DNA from: Cyanobacteria bacterium FACHB-63 | Lineage (GTDB): Bacteria; Cyanobacteriota; Cyanobacteriia; Leptolyngbyales; Leptolyngbyaceae | Assembly (NCBI GenBank): GCA_014695255.1 | Contig: JACJNX010000068.1 | Span: 1 to 58,252, forward strand | DNA length: 58,252 nt | Reading direction: 5' to 3' | Shown: positions 9,639 through 18,524 of the stretch, piece after piece | Layout: each line of letters starts with the position of its first letter | How positions within the stretch are numbered: the first letter of the stretch is position 1 | Notes under the pieces: model-generated | What the model was told of the DNA's origin: nothing | Databases searched by the model: none | Seen by the model: only the letters and a program-made list of their open reading frames with translations | Program-made: the position numbers and the translations under genes

Positions 9639-11774
9639 ATGTACTCACCCATTTGGACAGGAAAAGTTTATCCATTAGGCGCAGCCTGGGACGGGAAAGG
9701 AACCAATTTTTCGCTCTTTTCTGAACACGCCACTGGTGTCGAGGTTTGTTTATTTGATCCAGATGGTTCAGAATTGCGTTTACCGCTCTACCAAGGACAG
9801 AACTTTCTTTGGCATGGTTATGTTCCGGGAGTTGCACCTGGACAGCGATACGGCTTTCGAGTTCATGGAGCATGGGAACCTCAGCGCGGACATCGGTTTA
9901 ATTCAAATAAGCTTTTAATTGATCCTTATGCCAAAGAGATCGAAGGTGATGTTCAACATGATGAAGCCATCTTTAGCTATCGTTGGGGCGATCCAGCAGA
10001 AGATTTAGGCTTTTCTGATTTGGATGACGCTCATTTAGTGCCTAAGTGTGTAGTGGTTGATCCATCATTCAACTGGCAAGGCGATCAACTCCTACAGACC
10101 CCTTGGAATGAAACCGTGATCTATGAGATGCACGTTAAGGGATTCACAAAGAACCATCCCGATATTCCTGAAGAGCTACGGGGAACTTATGCTGGAGTTG
10201 CACATCCTGCTGCGATCGAGCACTTAAAAGCATTGGGTGTGACTGCGGTTGAACTCATGCCTGTGCATCACTTTCTGGCACATCCAGGGCATCTAGTCGG
10301 CAAAGACTTAAGCAACTATTGGGGCTACGATTCGATTAACTTCTTCTCACCGTACTCAGGCTACAGTGCCGATAAAAGCCTGGGTGGACAGGTGCGGGAA
10401 TTCAAGCAAATGGTCAAAGCTTTGCACGAAGCTGGGATCGAAGTGATTTTGGATGTGGTTTACAATCACACCGGAGAAGGCAATCACTGCGGCCCGATGC
10501 TCTCGCTGCGGGGCATTGATAATAAAACGTACTATCGCTTAGTTGAAGGGAATGAGCGGTACTACATGGACTTTACCGGGTGTGGTAATTCCCTGAATGT
10601 TCAAAGTCCCCAAGTGCTCAAGCTGATTATGGATAGCTTGCGCTACTGGGTGACAGAAATGCACGTGGATGGTTTCCGGTTTGACTTAGCATCGGCGCTA
10701 GCGCGGGAACTGTATGCGGTAGATAACTTAGCCTCGTTCTTTGACATCATTCACCAAGATCCAATTCTGGCAGGGGTGAAGTTGATTGCAGAACCCTGGG
10801 ATGTCGGAGATGGTGGTTATCAAGTGGGTAACTTCCCGATCCTCTGGTCAGAATGGAACGGAAAATATCGCGATGAAATGCGCGACTTCTGGCGCGGACA
10901 AGATGGTAAGCTCGGTGAATTTGGTTATCGATTCACAGGGAGTCCAGATCTCTATCAACTCAATGGTAGAAGACCTCATGCCAGCATCAACTTCATCACG
11001 GCGCATGATGGTTTCACGCTTCGAGATTTGGTGAGCTACAACGAAAAGCACAATGAAGCAAATGGTGAAGATAATCGCGATGGAGATAGCCACAATCGCT
11101 CTTGGAATTGCGGAGTGGAAGGTGAAACCGATGATGCTGAAGTTCTGAGACTGCGCGATCGACAACAGCGCAACATTCTCACAACCTTGATGTTGTCGCA
11201 GGGCATTCCGATGATTGTCATGGGCGATGAAATGGGTCGGACTCAATACGGCAACAACAATGCTTACTGTCAAAATAATGAACTGTCTTGGTTAGATTGG
11301 GAGTTGCGCGATCGTAATGCGGATTTGCTCAATTTCACACAGCGATTGATTCATTTCCGTCAAGAGCATCCTGTGTTCCGCAGACAGCGCTGGTTCCAAG
11401 GTCAAGCAATTCACGGTTCGAGTGTGAGTGACATTGCTTGGTTTAACCCCGATGGTCATGAAATGACCGCTGAACAATGGTGTAATGGATACGCTAAAGC
11501 AATTACAGTGTTCCTGAATGGGAGTGAGCTGCCCGATCGAGGCCCGAAAGGTGGACGGATTAAAGACAATAGCTTCCTATTGCTGTTTAATGCTCACTGG
11601 GAAATGATTGATTTTGTTCTACCTGAGCGGTTACGCCAACGCAAATGGACAGCACTGATCAATACAAAAGAGCCACGATTCCTTGATGAAAAGATTATCT
11701 TCACGGGGACGAAGAATGTTCCGGTGATGGGTCGATCGTTGGTTGTGTTGCAATCTGGAAACGGTAAAGCTTAG
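9639..11774 (+). CDS. glgX: Glycogen debranching enzyme (isoamylase type)
   Basis: GlgX hydrolyses alpha-1,6 branch points of phosphorylase-limited glycogen in the cytoplasm during reserve breakdown. The 711-residue protein has an N-terminal CBM48 module (about 8-100, YPLGAAWDGKGTNFSLFSEH) and a GH13 barrel. The catalytic triad is visible as Asp349 (DGFRFDLASAL), Glu385 (IAEPWDVG) and Asp457 (ITAHDGFTLRDLVSY). Conserved barrel strand DVVYNHTGEG is also present. A C-terminal beta-sandwich follows. Length and motif spacing match cyanobacterial GlgX rather than TreX or isoamylase of plants. It is convergent with putA across a perfect 16-bp hairpin and preceded by an unusual leader. Confidence 0.95.
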   Translation: MYSPIWTGKVYPLGAAWDGKGTNFSLFSEHATGVEVCLFDPDGSELRLPLYQGQNFLWHGYVPGVAPGQRYGFRVHGAWEPQRGHRFNSNKLLIDPYAKEIEGDVQHDEAIFSYRWGDPAEDLGFSDLDDAHLVPKCVVVDPSFNWQGDQLLQTPWNETVIYEMHVKGFTKNHPDIPEELRGTYAGVAHPAAIEHLKALGVTAVELMPVHHFLAHPGHLVGKDLSNYWGYDSINFFSPYSGYSADKSLGGQVREFKQMVKALHEAGIEVILDVVYNHTGEGNHCGPMLSLRGIDNKTYYRLVEGNERYYMDFTGCGNSLNVQSPQVLKLIMDSLRYWVTEMHVDGFRFDLASALARELYAVDNLASFFDIIHQDPILAGVKLIAEPWDVGDGGYQVGNFPILWSEWNGKYRDEMRDFWRGQDGKLGEFGYRFTGSPDLYQLNGRRPHASINFITAHDGFTLRDLVSYNEKHNEANGEDNRDGDSHNRSWNCGVEGETDDAEVLRLRDRQQRNILTTLMLSQGIPMIVMGDEMGRTQYGNNNAYCQNNELSWLDWELRDRNADLLNFTQRLIHFRQEHPVFRRQRWFQGQAIHGSSVSDIAWFNPDGHEMTAEQWCNGYAKAITVFLNGSELPDRGPKGGRIKDNSFLLLFNAHWEMIDFVLPERLRQRKWTALINTKEPRFLDEKIIFTGTKNVPVMGRSLVVLQSGNGKA

Positions 11775-11820
11775 ATTCGCCCAGTATTGTAAAACTTTCT
11801 CACTGCGTTTGTTTGAGTAG

Positions 11821-11858
11821 CCTCCTGTATGAATCTTGATAGAGATTCATACAGGAGG
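11821..11858. terminator. Bidirectional hairpin between glgX and putA
   Basis: A perfect 16-bp inverted repeat (CCTCCTGTATGAATCT 11821-11836, AGATTCATACAGGAGG 11843-11858) with a 6-nt loop sits 46 nt after the glgX stop and 8 nt before the putA stop. Neither flank has a strong T tract, but its position between convergent genes argues for a shared terminator. Confidence 0.8.
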
Positions 11859-11866
11859 TAATAAAG

Positions 11867-14836
11867 TTATTCTGCGCCCTCGATCGGTGCAAATCCTTGA
11901 CGCTGAACGTTCTCTGTCACCACACGCGGCTCTAGAAATTGGAGCAGATAATCGACTCCACCTGCCTTAGAACCAACTCCAGAAAGCTTAAAGCCTCCGA
12001 ACGGTTGACGAGCCACGATCGCACCTGTAATGCCGCGGTTGATGTACAGATTGCCAACCTCAAACTCTGCCTGTGCTTGCTCAATGTGCGAAGGTGTGCG
12101 CGAATACAATCCACCTGTCAAGGCGTAAGGCGTTCCGTTTGCCATCTCTAATGCTTCTTGGAACGAGTCTGCTCGCATCACTGCTAATACTGGGCCAAAA
12201 ATCTCTTCTTGAGCGATCTTGGCATCGGCTGGAACATTGGCAAAAATCACAGGCCCCACATAATAGCCACCTTCGGGGGTGGGAAGCTCGATCGCAACTT
12301 CCGCTTCAGTTCGTCCTTTTTCGATGTAGTCCCGGATGCGCTGTTGAGCTTCACCATCAATGACTGGGCCGACTTTTGTACTTGGTAGTTCAGCTTCTCC
12401 GATGTTGAGCGATCGAGTGGCTTCGATCAATCGCGATAGGAAAGTTTCGTAGACGGGTTCGAGGACGATCGCTTTAGAGCAAGCGGAACATTTCTGACCA
12501 CTGTAGCCAAAAGCAGATTGCACCACACCTTGAACGGCTTGATCTAAATCTGCACTTTCATCAATGATGATGGCATTCTTGCCACCCATTTCAGCGACAA
12601 CGCGCTTCAGGTGCTTTTGTCCAGGTTGTAGAACGGCTGCATCTTTGTAGATTTGACATCCCACAGCTTGCGATCCGGTGAATACAATCATGTGGACATC
12701 AGGATGCTTAACCAAATGTGCGCCGACCGTATGACCTTCACCGGGAATAAATTGGAACACTCCGCGAGGAACTCCGGATTCAATCAGCACTTCTGCAATT
12801 TTGGCAGCAATGACTGAGGAAGTCTCCGCAGGCTTCAATAAAGCACAGTTTCCAGTCACCAAGGCTGCAACCGTCATACCTACGGGAATTGCTAACGGGA
12901 AGTTCCAGGGAGAAATTACTAGAACAATGCCGCGAGGATGATAGCGATAGTGATTCGTTTCACCAGGGAAATCATAGTCTACGCCCCGATCGAGCCGTTC
13001 CATCTCATCAGCGTAATAGTTGCAGAAATCGATCGCTTCTGAAACTTCTCCGTCGCCTTCTTTCACAGGCTTACCCACTTCAAAGGTCATCCAGGCGATC
13101 AGTTCTTCGCGCCGTTGTTCAAATAGATTGGCAGCCTTGCGAAGAATTTGAGCGCGTTCTTTGGCAGAAGTGCGTCGCCATGCGGGAAACGCTGCTTTCG
13201 CAGATTGAATTGCTTGCTCTGCTTGCTCAACGTTAATCATGCCGATCGTGCCTACTGTTTCACTAAAGCGCGATGGATTCTCGGCTTTTAGCTTTTGGTC
13301 AGTTTCAACAAACTCACCATTGATTAGTGGTAAGTAGGTTTTTCCGAACTGTTGACGTACTGATTGGAGCGCTGCTTGAATGCGATCGCGCTTTGCACTG
13401 TCGGCATAGTCGGTATCGGCTGCATTCTCGAACTTATCTAAAGGTTTCAGTTCAGAATGTTCGGTTACTTTCGGAGCAGCGATCAAGTCCTCGATCGGGC
13501 GTTCTTCTAAGTTCTGCCGCAAAAATGAACTATTCGCCGTGTTCTCCAACAATCGACGAATCAGATACGACATTCCTGGAATCAGTTCACCATAAGGGCA
13601 ATACACTCGAACGCGATAGCCTTGATTGACGATCGCTTTCGCTAACTTATCGCCCATTCCATACAAGGTTTGAAACTCAATTCGATGTTTGGGAATGTTC
13701 AAATCTTTGGCGATCGCTAACGCGTGAGCTTGCGATCGCACATTATGACTGCCGATTGCAGCATTCAACACTGCATGATTTTCTAGCAATAGCTCTGTTA
13801 ACCGCTCATAGTTCGCATCGGTTTCAGCTTTGTCATTAAACACAGGCTGATCCCAGTCTTTCTGAACGGCTTTGATCGTTTCTTGATCCCAGTACGCTCC
13901 TTTAACCAATCGCACTGTCACCGGAGTTCCGCGCTCTTTTGCCCAATCGATTAAGCCCTGTAAGTCCTGCTCACTATCGCGCAAATAGCCTTGAATGGTC
14001 ATACCAATATCAGAGCGCGATCGAAACTCGTCTTCTAGCAGCAAATCTTTCAAAATGGAGAGCGTCAAATCTTTGTAAGCATATTGCTCCATGTCAAAGT
14101 GAACGGCTGCCCCTAGTTCTTGAGCGCGACGCAGCAAGGTTCGAGCGCGATCGGCAACCCGCGCTTTACTGCCTTCCTCATCTAACGGATCGAACTGTGA
14201 GTAGAATGCTGTGAGCTTGACCGAAACCTGAACTTTCGGGAGCGGTTGACCATCAGCGAGATCGATTTGCTCGACTTTTGACCAGGATTTCGAGGCTTCG
14301 GTTAATTGCTCCATCAAATCGAGGTAGCGATCGAGATACGATTGCGCCTCCGCCTCGGTAATCACTGCTTCACCCAGCAGATCGACCGTAAACGCCATTT
14401 TCTCTTTTCGTAGGCGCTCGATCGTTTTCAACACCTGTTTGAGATTTTCACCCGCGATGTACTTATGCGCCAAAGTCTCCACTGCTGTCGAAAGCGTGGT
14501 TGCAGCAAGTTGTCCCGGCATGGATTCAGCATTCGCAAAGTTGAGCAAACTCTTCAGAGCTGCCGGAAGCTCGACGGTACGATCGCTCATATATTCCTGT
14601 AGATGTCGAGCAATCTCTGGCTTACTTCGTAGCGATGGCAAACAATCAATCAGCCGGAACAACTGTACCCGCAAGCCCGGATTGCCCATTGCCCAGCCCA
14701 GCAGCTTATCATCCCACTGCATCTGATCCCGCATTTGAGCCAACCACGATCGCGACTCACGAGTCGCACTAAGAAGCTGACGTGCGATCGCTTGCGTCTG
14801 AGATTCGTAACGGTCATGAAAAGCCTGACTCACCAT
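11867..14836 (-). CDS. putA: Bifunctional proline dehydrogenase / glutamate semialdehyde dehydrogenase
   Basis: PutA oxidises proline to glutamate in two steps. The FAD-dependent proline dehydrogenase barrel (about 100-450) shows RLVKGAYWDQET and YCPYGELIPGMSYLIRRLLEN. The NAD-dependent P5C dehydrogenase (about 505-980) shows the cofactor loop FTGSQAVG, the general-base region EMGGKNA and catalytic Cys783 in GQKCSACSK. At 989 residues it is a minimal type A PutA, without the ribbon-helix-helix repressor domain of E. coli PutA, so it is not expected to regulate itself by DNA binding. Substrate channelling between the two sites is typical of the family. It is monocistronic and convergent with glgX. 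Confidence 0.96.
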   Translation of the reverse strand: MVSQAFHDRYESQTQAIARQLLSATRESRSWLAQMRDQMQWDDKLLGWAMGNPGLRVQLFRLIDCLPSLRSKPEIARHLQEYMSDRTVELPAALKSLLNFANAESMPGQLAATTLSTAVETLAHKYIAGENLKQVLKTIERLRKEKMAFTVDLLGEAVITEAEAQSYLDRYLDLMEQLTEASKSWSKVEQIDLADGQPLPKVQVSVKLTAFYSQFDPLDEEGSKARVADRARTLLRRAQELGAAVHFDMEQYAYKDLTLSILKDLLLEDEFRSRSDIGMTIQGYLRDSEQDLQGLIDWAKERGTPVTVRLVKGAYWDQETIKAVQKDWDQPVFNDKAETDANYERLTELLLENHAVLNAAIGSHNVRSQAHALAIAKDLNIPKHRIEFQTLYGMGDKLAKAIVNQGYRVRVYCPYGELIPGMSYLIRRLLENTANSSFLRQNLEERPIEDLIAAPKVTEHSELKPLDKFENAADTDYADSAKRDRIQAALQSVRQQFGKTYLPLINGEFVETDQKLKAENPSRFSETVGTIGMINVEQAEQAIQSAKAAFPAWRRTSAKERAQILRKAANLFEQRREELIAWMTFEVGKPVKEGDGEVSEAIDFCNYYADEMERLDRGVDYDFPGETNHYRYHPRGIVLVISPWNFPLAIPVGMTVAALVTGNCALLKPAETSSVIAAKIAEVLIESGVPRGVFQFIPGEGHTVGAHLVKHPDVHMIVFTGSQAVGCQIYKDAAVLQPGQKHLKRVVAEMGGKNAIIIDESADLDQAVQGVVQSAFGYSGQKCSACSKAIVLEPVYETFLSRLIEATRSLNIGEAELPSTKVGPVIDGEAQQRIRDYIEKGRTEAEVAIELPTPEGGYYVGPVIFANVPADAKIAQEEIFGPVLAVMRADSFQEALEMANGTPYALTGGLYSRTPSHIEQAQAEFEVGNLYINRGITGAIVARQPFGGFKLSGVGSKAGGVDYLLQFLEPRVVTENVQRQGFAPIEGAE

Positions 14837-14996
14837 AACTTCAACGTCTCCAATAGATAATCTGGGATTCGGGGCAAGTGTCCAATCTCTTACAGTTCTA
14901 TTCTCGAATCTGTAATGATCCTCACAGCAGGAATGTACAAAGAAGGTTCACACTTCCTCACTAAAGTCAGAGGTTATTTATAGTCTGTCATTTATT

Positions 14997-15019
14997 CCCG
15001 GATACGGACGGGCTTTTTT
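14997..15019 (+). terminator. Weak terminator-like hairpin
   Basis: CCCG at 14997-15000 pairs with CGGG at 15009-15012 and is followed by C and six T. The stem is only 4 bp. It faces the plus strand between putA and the VanW gene and could end a short transcript arising upstream. Confidence 0.35.
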
Positions 15020-15079
15020 AGGATGTAAGTTACAAAGTTTGTAGTTTTTAACTGGTGTTCTGAATTTAATGATCTGCCA

Positions 15080-15105
15080 TTGTAGGATTTTTTTGCATCC
15101 TACAA
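15080..15105. promoter_or_regulatory. Perfect 9-bp inverted repeat just upstream of the VanW gene
   Basis: TTGTAGGAT (15080-15088) and ATCCTACAA (15097-15105) are exact reverse complements separated by TTTTTTGC. The repeat ends 15 nt before the ATG at 15121. In RNA it would be a stable hairpin close to the ribosome binding site, and in DNA it could be an operator. A terminator is unlikely because the T run is in the loop. Confidence 0.5.
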
Positions 15106-15120
15106 GCTAACAGTTTGACT

Positions 15121-15963
15121 ATGCCCCGTCTTTCCGAATTACACCCCCTGCTTTATCACACTCGTATTCATCAGAAACGATTGTTTCGCCAAATGAGCGA
15201 TCGTCTCCAAGGTCATCAATTTGCCCAAGAAATCCGCTCTGAATCTTTACCCTTTAGTTGTGTTAAACATCAGTCGTTATTGCGGCGGAAGTTAGGCGAT
15301 TCTGACCCAAGATTACAAGAAAATAAAATCAAGAATCTACAACTTGCTCACCGATCGATCGATGGCATTGTGATCCAGCCTGGTGAAACCTTCTCGCTCT
15401 GGAACTGTGTCGGAGAAGCGACCGCACAAAAGGGTTATGTTGAGGGAATGCAGCTTTCGCGTGGAGAAGTCAAAACCGGGATCGGTGGCGGTTTGTGTCA
15501 ATTAGCCAACCTCTTGTATTGGATGGTACTTCATACGCCGTTAACTGTGGTTGAGCGTCATCATCACAGCTTTGATCCCTTTCCCGATGAAAATCGTACC
15601 TTACCCTTTGGGAGTGGAGCCGGGATTTTTTACAACTACATTGATCTTCGATTTTATAATCCCACTGATCAACCATTTCAAATTCGAGTTTGGCTCACAG
15701 AAAATCACCTGAAAGGTGCAGTTTATACTGATCCAAATTGGCTCTATACCTATCATGTCTTCGAGCGGAATCATCGCTTTATGCAGAAGAATGATCGCGT
15801 CTATCGCTCAAACGAAATTTGGCGAGTGCGCATCGATAAACGTACTGGAAATCATCTGGATGAAGAATGCTTGATCACAAATTTTGCTGAAGTGAAATAT
15901 GCGATCGACTTATCCAAAATCAGCGAGAAAGAAGTCTTGATTTCAGAATCAGGTGTACTATAA
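15121..15963 (+). CDS. VanW family protein
   Basis: The 280-residue protein contains a VanW domain, recognised from RSIDGIVIQPGETFSLWNCV, the glycine-rich GIGGGLCQLANLLYWMV block and VERHHHSFDPFPDENRTLPFG. VanW is named after an accessory gene of some vancomycin-resistance clusters. Its biochemical activity is unknown, and chromosomal copies occur widely in bacteria with no link to resistance. No signal peptide is visible, unlike many Gram-positive members. The ATG at 15121 is preferred to an in-frame TTG two codons earlier. A perfect 9-bp inverted repeat lies directly upstream. No van genes are present nearby, so a resistance role should not be inferred. Confidence 0.85.
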   Translation: MPRLSELHPLLYHTRIHQKRLFRQMSDRLQGHQFAQEIRSESLPFSCVKHQSLLRRKLGDSDPRLQENKIKNLQLAHRSIDGIVIQPGETFSLWNCVGEATAQKGYVEGMQLSRGEVKTGIGGGLCQLANLLYWMVLHTPLTVVERHHHSFDPFPDENRTLPFGSGAGIFYNYIDLRFYNPTDQPFQIRVWLTENHLKGAVYTDPNWLYTYHVFERNHRFMQKNDRVYRSNEIWRVRIDKRTGNHLDEECLITNFAEVKYAIDLSKISEKEVLISESGVL

Positions 15964-15989
15964 GAGCTTGTAGCGCGACATGAAGACGC

Positions 15990-16286
15990 ATGAGTTCATC
16001 CGTACAGTTTGGATTGATTTGCTTTCTGGTATTTTTCGCTCTATCTCAAGCCTTTCAATGGGCGCAAGAACTCACGCTGCCGCTGCCATTTTTTATCTTG
16101 GCTGGCGCGGCATTGTCGATCGCTTCAAACTTCGATCGACGGGCAGGATTTCCTTTTAACTTAATCCATTTCCCCAAGTCTGAAGCGCCTCCAGTCGAAC
16201 CAACGATGATCGCCCAGTCTCCCACTCAAAAATTCCCTCGCGAAGTCTCCTTCACCATCCGCAAGCCCGAAAAACAGGATCAGTAA
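15990..16286 (+). CDS. Small membrane protein, function unknown
   Basis: The 98-residue product has two hydrophobic segments close to the N-terminus (about 5-24 and 31-47) separated by the short QWAQELTLPLP loop. A hydrophilic C-terminal half is rich in Pro, Glu and Lys. It therefore looks like a two-helix membrane hairpin with a soluble tail. It starts 26 nt after the VanW gene on the same strand and could be co-transcribed with it. I do not recognise a family. Codon use and HIP1-like sequence inside it resemble the surrounding genes, so it is likely native. Confidence 0.6.
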   Translation: MSSSVQFGLICFLVFFALSQAFQWAQELTLPLPFFILAGAALSIASNFDRRAGFPFNLIHFPKSEAPPVEPTMIAQSPTQKFPREVSFTIRKPEKQDQ

Positions 16287-16343
16287 TCTGCTGCCGTCTT
16301 CCGTCACAATGGGTTCATAGTGACGTTCATTTCTCTGACCCTT

Positions 16344-16895
16344 ATGTTTAACCGCTTCGTATTAGCGTTTGTCGCGATCTCATTGTTCTGCTTCACGGTC
16401 GCACAACCCGCTTGGGCAAGTCTCGACGACGATCGTTTTGACGGCGAAATCTTTGCGCTTTATGCCGGAAACGGCTCACTGGTGCCGCCAAAAGTCACGT
16501 TAGCGGATGCGTTCAACCAGAAAAAACCTGTCCTGATGGTGTTCTACACCGACGACAGCAGCGATTGTAAACGTTATTCCAACGTTGTTTCGCAGGCGCA
16601 AGCCTTCTACGGTCGCGTGATTGATATCATGCCGATCCGGGTCGATTCGCTCCCTGTGAAGGAGAAGTTTGACCCGAAAGAACCTGGCTACTACTACAAA
16701 GGCTTTGTGCCGCAAACTCTGATCTTTGACCAAAATGGCAAAGTGCGACTCAACGAAGTCGGAACCATTCCTTACGAAAAGATCGATGACGAATTCCGAG
16801 GCATTTTTGATCTCCTGCCACGATCGGAGTCCGTGGTTCTCAAACGCCGTCCGGTCAACGAAATTAACACAGAGTTGGTTCCGCAGACGAAATAG
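16344..16895 (+). CDS. Exported thioredoxin-fold protein (PSI accumulation factor-like)
   Basis: The product has a clear signal peptide (MFNRFVLAFVAISLFCFTVA, cleavage probably after PAWA). The mature domain of about 155 residues has a thioredoxin-like layout: the strand KPVLMVFYTDDSSDCKRYS, then IMPIRVDSL, the cis-Pro-like segment GFVPQTLIFDQNG and a final helix. A single Cys stands where thioredoxins have CxxC, so ordinary disulfide exchange is unlikely. It resembles cyanobacterial proteins annotated as a thylakoid membrane photosystem I accumulation factor; that name is recalled, not tested. The ATG at 16344 is chosen over the in-frame GTG at 16320 because the signal peptide begins there. 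Confidence 0.7.
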   Translation: MFNRFVLAFVAISLFCFTVAQPAWASLDDDRFDGEIFALYAGNGSLVPPKVTLADAFNQKKPVLMVFYTDDSSDCKRYSNVVSQAQAFYGRVIDIMPIRVDSLPVKEKFDPKEPGYYYKGFVPQTLIFDQNGKVRLNEVGTIPYEKIDDEFRGIFDLLPRSESVVLKRRPVNEINTELVPQTK

Positions 16896-16986
16896 CCTTG
16901 ATCCTTAAGAATCACGTCAAGAAAGCCCACACGATCGAATTTCCTCGATAAGATTTCGAGTAGGACACCTAGCCCCTCTTTCTGAG

Positions 16987-17598
16987 ATGCCCGACACCTA
17001 CAGCACTGAGGAACTACTCCAAATTCTGTCGCGAGAGCGGCAAGCCTGCATCAATGGGCAACGCTTAAATCTTGCCGCGATGCCGTCTGGAATTAATCCA
17101 CTGCTCGATCGCTTTGTTAACTCAGACGGCATTCAGCGCTTTACGGCCTATCGGGATTTCCGGAGCGCCATTCACCAGTATCAGATCGAGCAGCAAGTTT
17201 CGGGCATCGTCTGGACTGCTCTAACGATCGAAGGCAAAACTTGCCGCTGCCCCAGAATCCACGAGCAGTTAATTAGCTTGCCGTCTGATTTGGCAGTTCT
17301 CAAAGCTGAGAAAGCAAAGGTGCTCGAATTCTGGCGCTCTGTTACAGTCGGATTTGATTTTTATCTGAGTATGAATAGCGGCAAGCTGCATCAACAGGTG
17401 GCTCAGGAAGACATTGAGCGAATTGATGCGCGATCGGAGTGGGCAGTTTTGAGCCAGCAGGGAAAAGCGGAAACCCTAGAACTGATCTTGCAACTCGGTT
17501 GGGGTAAACCCGAAGAAGCGGTCTATCGTCGAGGATTTCCAGAGTCAGGCAGTGAATATATCCATGCAGTGCGACCCGGACGAGTGCCGATCGGGTAA
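16987..17598 (+). CDS. Conserved hypothetical protein
   Basis: This 203-residue soluble protein has no signal peptide or membrane segment. It opens with an acidic helix (TYSTEELLQILSRERQACIN) and contains a Cys pair in TIEGKTCRCPRIHEQL, then a helical C-terminal half rich in Glu, Gln and Ala (LSQQGKAETLELILQLGWG). I do not recognise a family. Its 3' end overlaps the start of the DUF1643 gene by 47 nt in a different frame, which suggests co-transcription, though the exact start of the downstream gene is uncertain. Confidence 0.65.
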   Translation: MPDTYSTEELLQILSRERQACINGQRLNLAAMPSGINPLLDRFVNSDGIQRFTAYRDFRSAIHQYQIEQQVSGIVWTALTIEGKTCRCPRIHEQLISLPSDLAVLKAEKAKVLEFWRSVTVGFDFYLSMNSGKLHQQVAQEDIERIDARSEWAVLSQQGKAETLELILQLGWGKPEEAVYRRGFPESGSEYIHAVRPGRVPIG

Positions 17599-18070
17599 TG
17601 GCGCAATTTTTGATCCCACTCAGACCTATCGCTATGCCTTGTGGCGGTCTTGGGATGCTGCGCCTCACGTTGGTTTTGTGCTGCTAAATCCGAATCAAGC
17701 GAACGCAGAACACAATGATCCAACGATTCGGCGCTGTATTGGATTTGCAAAACGCTGGGGATTTGGCGGATTAGAAGTGGTGAATTTATTTGCGTATCGA
17801 GCGAAAACACCACAGCTTTTAAAGCAGGCAATTGAGCCGATCGGACAGGAAAACGATCGCTATTTAATGACGTTACCAAGCCGTGTTGATGGGATTGTTT
17901 TAGCTTGGGGCAATTGGGGCGGATTTGGAGCGCGCGATCGAGCGGTTCTACCGTTTTTTCAAATTCAGAAGGTGTATTCGTTTGGTGCTACAAAGCTAGG
18001 ACACCCAAAGCATCCGCTTTACCTCCGGAGGGACAGCGATCTGGTTTTGTGGATTGCAGCAAAACTATAG
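17552..18070 (+). CDS. DUF1643 domain protein
   Basis: The 172-residue protein contains a DUF1643 domain, seen in YRYALWRSWD, the diagnostic FVLLNPNQANAEHNDPTIRR segment, CIGFAKRWGFGGLEVVNLFA and a C-terminal GHPKHPLYLRRD block. DUF1643 proteins occur in bacteria and phages and have no established function; the conserved LNPS/NP-ADxxxxDxTxRR core suggests a nucleotide or metal site. The Met at 17552 gives a 47-nt overlap with the preceding gene. The alternative Met at 17564 is equally possible. No mobile-element context is visible here. Confidence 0.85.
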   Translation: MNISMQCDPDECRSGNGAIFDPTQTYRYALWRSWDAAPHVGFVLLNPNQANAEHNDPTIRRCIGFAKRWGFGGLEVVNLFAYRAKTPQLLKQAIEPIGQENDRYLMTLPSRVDGIVLAWGNWGGFGARDRAVLPFFQIQKVYSFGATKLGHPKHPLYLRRDSDLVLWIAAKL

Positions 18071-18524
18071 GCGCTATAAGCGAAAAAGCCAGACTAAACC
18101 TAGAAGTAGGTCGTATTAAAGCCTGATATTTCTATTTTGAAGGTATGCAGTATACAGAATTTTCAGGTGATAGAAAGAATTCTCCGATGCTAATCCCTCA
18201 TAAAAGTTTTGTGGCAGGCTTGTGCCAGAATTCGCTAGTTGGCTGATAGACTACACTCAATACAGTGGTTTTCGTCACTAAAATAAATCTTATTAAGTAG
18301 ACTTAGCCTTAGAGTAAAGCTTTTGCTAATGTTTTAGGCAGAGCCTGTCCCAATGATATTAGCGCCCTCGCCAGCGTTTTTTTACTCATATTCTTTCGTA
18401 TTTACGCATTGATTCAGCGTCATGAGTTTTACCCTTAGTGTTATCCAACTGCTCTACGATCGCGCAGTCTTCGGTTCTGAAAATCTCGCAATTCTGCCCA
18501 TCTCTGTGGATAGGTCAATCTAGA
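18071..18524. other. Intergenic stretch, no gene seen
   Basis: About 450 bp of comparatively AT-rich sequence between DUF1643 and the REC-kinase gene. The segment near 18362-18388 (GCGCCCTCGCCAGCG followed by seven T) has a T run after only a very weak stem and may terminate a transcript. No protein fragment was recognised. The promoter of the kinase gene should lie in the right half. Confidence 0.4.

Noticed and set aside
15121-15963. Vancomycin-resistance locus
   Set aside because: VanW-domain genes are common without resistance and no vanA/H/X/S/R genes are near.
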